DNA of 7,499 nt, taken from contig JAGVFS010000061.1 in NCBI GenBank assembly GCA_020057535.1, forward strand, positions 1 to 7,499, given 5' to 3'. A model generated the notes under the pieces. That model was given only the letters and a program-made list of their open reading frames with translations. It was not told the origin of the DNA and ran no database searches. This document shows, one piece after another, positions 5,828-7,499 of the stretch. Each line of letters starts with the position of its first letter. Position 1 is the first letter of the stretch. Position numbers and translations under genes: made by a program. Source of the stretch: Patescibacteria group bacterium. Its GTDB lineage: Bacteria; Patescibacteriota; Patescibacteriia; UBA2591; PGYQ01.

Positions 5828-6211
5828 ATGACTCTAAAAGTTTATATTTTTTTAATAACAATTTGTACAATTTTTTGTTGGATTTTGTGGGGAATCGTTT
5901 TATGGAATGTTAATCCTTCTGAAATAGAAATAGGGGGATTTGTTTTATTTTATTTTAGCCTTTTTTTATCCTTGATTGGCACAATTGCTTTAATTGGATC
6001 TCTTATTAGAATAAAATTTAAACGTAATAAATTTATTCTCAAACAAGCAGTGATAGCTTTTCGTCAAGCAATTTGGTTTTCTAGTTTAATTATTTTCTTT
6101 TTAATTTTACAAGGTAATAATTTATTGTATTGGTGGAATATTAGTTTATTTATTTTATTTTTAGCAATTTTAGAATTTTTCTTTATTTCGCTTGATTTGA
6201 AAAAAATATGA
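5828..6211 (+). CDS. Four-helix inner-membrane protein, conserved hypothetical
   Basis: This 127-residue protein has four clear hydrophobic spans (about 4-26, 37-60, 81-96 and 101-121). A basic cytoplasmic loop, RIKFKRNKFILKQ (61-73), lies between spans 2 and 3. AFRQ (77-80) and YWWN (101-104) flank span 3. By recollection, similar proteins with the FRQ...WWN pattern occur after pheT in Patescibacteria genomes; no enzymatic function is known to me. It starts 21 bases after pheT with no SD. Its TGA overlaps the ATG of the following ligase-like gene (ATGA), so the two are probably translationally coupled and may work together in the envelope. The function is unassigned. Confidence 0.85.
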   Translation: MTLKVYIFLITICTIFCWILWGIVLWNVNPSEIEIGGFVLFYFSLFLSLIGTIALIGSLIRIKFKRNKFILKQAVIAFRQAIWFSSLIIFFLILQGNNLLYWWNISLFILFLAILEFFFISLDLKKI

Positions 6212-7499
6212 TAGACATTCAGTGTCAATTATTAAAAAAATATAATAGTAAAATAATTAAACAAATTATCATAGGTTTAATTATTTTTTTGCCTATAATT
6301 TTCAATCCTTTTGGTTTTGATGTTTTTGCTTTACCTCGAGTGACATTGCTTTATATAGTTACCGTTTTTTTAATAATAATTTTTCTTTTTAGTTGTATAA
6401 AAAATCAAACTTTCATTTATAAAAAATCCCTGTTTTATTTATTGATTGGGATTTTTTTATTTTTTATAATTTTATCCGCAATATTTTCTCCGGACAAACA
6501 TACGGCTTTTTGGGGTTATCATTTAACTTATGAGGGGCTTTTTTCTTGGCTTTGTTATTTTATTTTATTTTTTTTAGCCAATCTTTATTTTAATTCAGAA
6601 AAAGAAATCAAAAAAATGTTTTTAATTTTAAGTATTCCGTTATTTTTTGTTTCTATTTTTGCCATTATGGAATATTTTTTTGGTTGGCAAATAATGGAAT
6701 GGCAGCAAAACAAAGGAAATAGAGTAATTTCTTTTTTAGGAAACCCTTCTTTTTTTGGAGTTTATCTTGTCTTGCTTTTACCAATTTATATTAATTTTTT
6801 TTGTTTAAAAGAATTAAATTGGAAATGGAAAAGTTATTTAGCGGTATTAAATTTAATGGCCATTTTCTCTTTATTAACAACTTTTTCGCGCGGAGCTTGG
6901 TTGGGGTTTGGCGTAGCAATAATTTTTTTAATTTTAATTAATATTAAAAATATTTGGCATCGTTTGAAATGGAAAAAAATTTTAATAATTTTTATAATAT
7001 TAATTATTAGCGGGTGGTTATTAATTAATAACACCGTTTTTGGACAACAAATTGCTGATAGAATTAAATTTAGTTTTATACAAAATCCTGCTACAAAAGT
7101 CGATACGACAAGCGGAAGAATTTTACTTTGGAAACAAACAATCAATTTAATTAAAGATAATCTTTGGGTTGGCGTTGGTCCTGATAATTTTACAACCAAT
7201 ATTACTAAATATTTTTTGCCTGAATGGCATCTTTATTTTGGACTTCAAGCAGAAAAAGCGCATAATGAATTTTTAAATCTTTGGGCGACAATGGGGATAG
7301 GAGCGGTTTTAAGTTATTTAATTATTTTGATTTATTTCTTTTTTAAAAATATTTTTTATTTTTATAAAAATTCGCAAATAATTTATACTGATTCGCGATT
7401 ATTAATTCAAGGAATTTTTGCTGGCATAATTGGTTATTTAATAACAATGCAGTTTCATTATTCATCTATTGATTTGGCTCCGCTTTTTTGGATTTTTAT
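6208..7499 (+). CDS. O-antigen ligase / Wzy-family membrane protein (3' end missing)
   Basis: The frame runs 430 codons from ATG 6208 without a stop and leaves the window, so the C-terminus is missing. About nine hydrophobic spans cover residues 18-274. A large hydrophilic, probably extracytoplasmic loop (about 275-360) follows, then further spans from about 362. Family features are SPDKHTAFWGYHLTYEG (94-110), FLGNPSFFGVYL (177-188), TFSRGAWLG (225-233), SGRILLW (302-308), WVGVGPDNF (320-328) and AHNEFLNLWATMGIG (351-365). The last contains H352-N353 nine residues before G363, the spacing of the H[NSQ]x9G motif of WaaL/PglL enzymes. R304 and H352 are likely key residues. Such proteins join or polymerise lipid-linked glycans at the outer face of the membrane. 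Ligase, polymerase and protein O-oligosaccharyltransferase cannot be told apart here. The start overlaps the previous stop and has no SD. Confidence 0.88.
   Translation, partial: MIDIQCQLLKKYNSKIIKQIIIGLIIFLPIIFNPFGFDVFALPRVTLLYIVTVFLIIIFLFSCIKNQTFIYKKSLFYLLIGIFLFFIILSAIFSPDKHTAFWGYHLTYEGLFSWLCYFILFFLANLYFNSEKEIKKMFLILSIPLFFVSIFAIMEYFFGWQIMEWQQNKGNRVISFLGNPSFFGVYLVLLLPIYINFFCLKELNWKWKSYLAVLNLMAIFSLLTTFSRGAWLGFGVAIIFLILINIKNIWHRLKWKKILIIFIILIISGWLLINNTVFGQQIADRIKFSFIQNPATKVDTTSGRILLWKQTINLIKDNLWVGVGPDNFTTNITKYFLPEWHLYFGLQAEKAHNEFLNLWATMGIGAVLSYLIILIYFFFKNIFYFYKNSQIIYTDSRLLIQGIFAGIIGYLITMQFHYSSIDLAPLFWIF

Noticed and set aside
290..6211. Alternative genetic code (TGA as Gly, as in Gracilibacteria)
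   Set aside because: The large genes have no in-frame TGA, and TGA acts as the stop of the 127-residue membrane protein in an ATGA overlap.
6834..7199. 121-codon minus-strand ORF over the ligase gene
   Set aside because: The plus strand encodes clear Wzy/WaaL motifs through this region.

Overview
The window is a very AT-rich bacterial sequence read with the standard bacterial code; TGA is a stop here. Low GC, short spacers, mostly absent Shine-Dalgarno (SD) sites, and a pheS-pheT neighbourhood followed by a small four-helix membrane protein and an O-antigen-ligase-like protein all suggest a Candidate Phyla Radiation (Patescibacteria) genome. That placement is an inference from gene content and composition, not from a marker phylogeny.

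Layout. Positions 1-189 look like one end of an insertion sequence: a leftward transposase N-terminus runs off the left edge, and a TGTCA...TGACA palindrome lies at the probable boundary. A strong rightward sigma70-type promoter with an extended -10 sits inside this end and points out into the neighbouring DNA. Downstream (190-305) are two mini-ORFs of 11 and 19 codons with unusually good SD sites. They are followed by a lysine/glutamate-rich protein of unknown function (290-925) and, 10 bases later, pheS (936-1964), the alpha subunit of phenylalanyl-tRNA synthetase.

pheS and pheT (3290-5806, beta subunit) are normally adjacent. Here they are separated by a complete Fic-domain gene (2098-3147) with an intact AMPylation motif, an N-terminal inhibitory motif and a C-terminal winged-helix-like region. 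The Fic gene has its own near-consensus promoter, placed so that transcription should start at the A of the ATG, which would give a leaderless mRNA. The 95 bases before it hold an 11-bp inverted repeat, a tandem 10-bp repeat and three GTCTA repeats at an exact 11-bp period, which together look like an operator region. Its leucine codon choice differs from pheS and pheT, consistent with horizontal gain.

After pheT come a four-helix membrane protein (5828-6211) and, through an ATGA overlap, a polytopic Wzy/WaaL-type protein (6208 to the right edge, incomplete) likely to act in cell-surface polysaccharide assembly or transfer. PheS and PheT form the heterotetramer that charges tRNA-Phe. The last two genes probably form a translation-coupled envelope pair. 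The most unusual part of the window is the Fic insertion with its leaderless, repeat-rich promoter; the second is the IS-end promoter and mini-ORF leader in front of the pheS-side genes.
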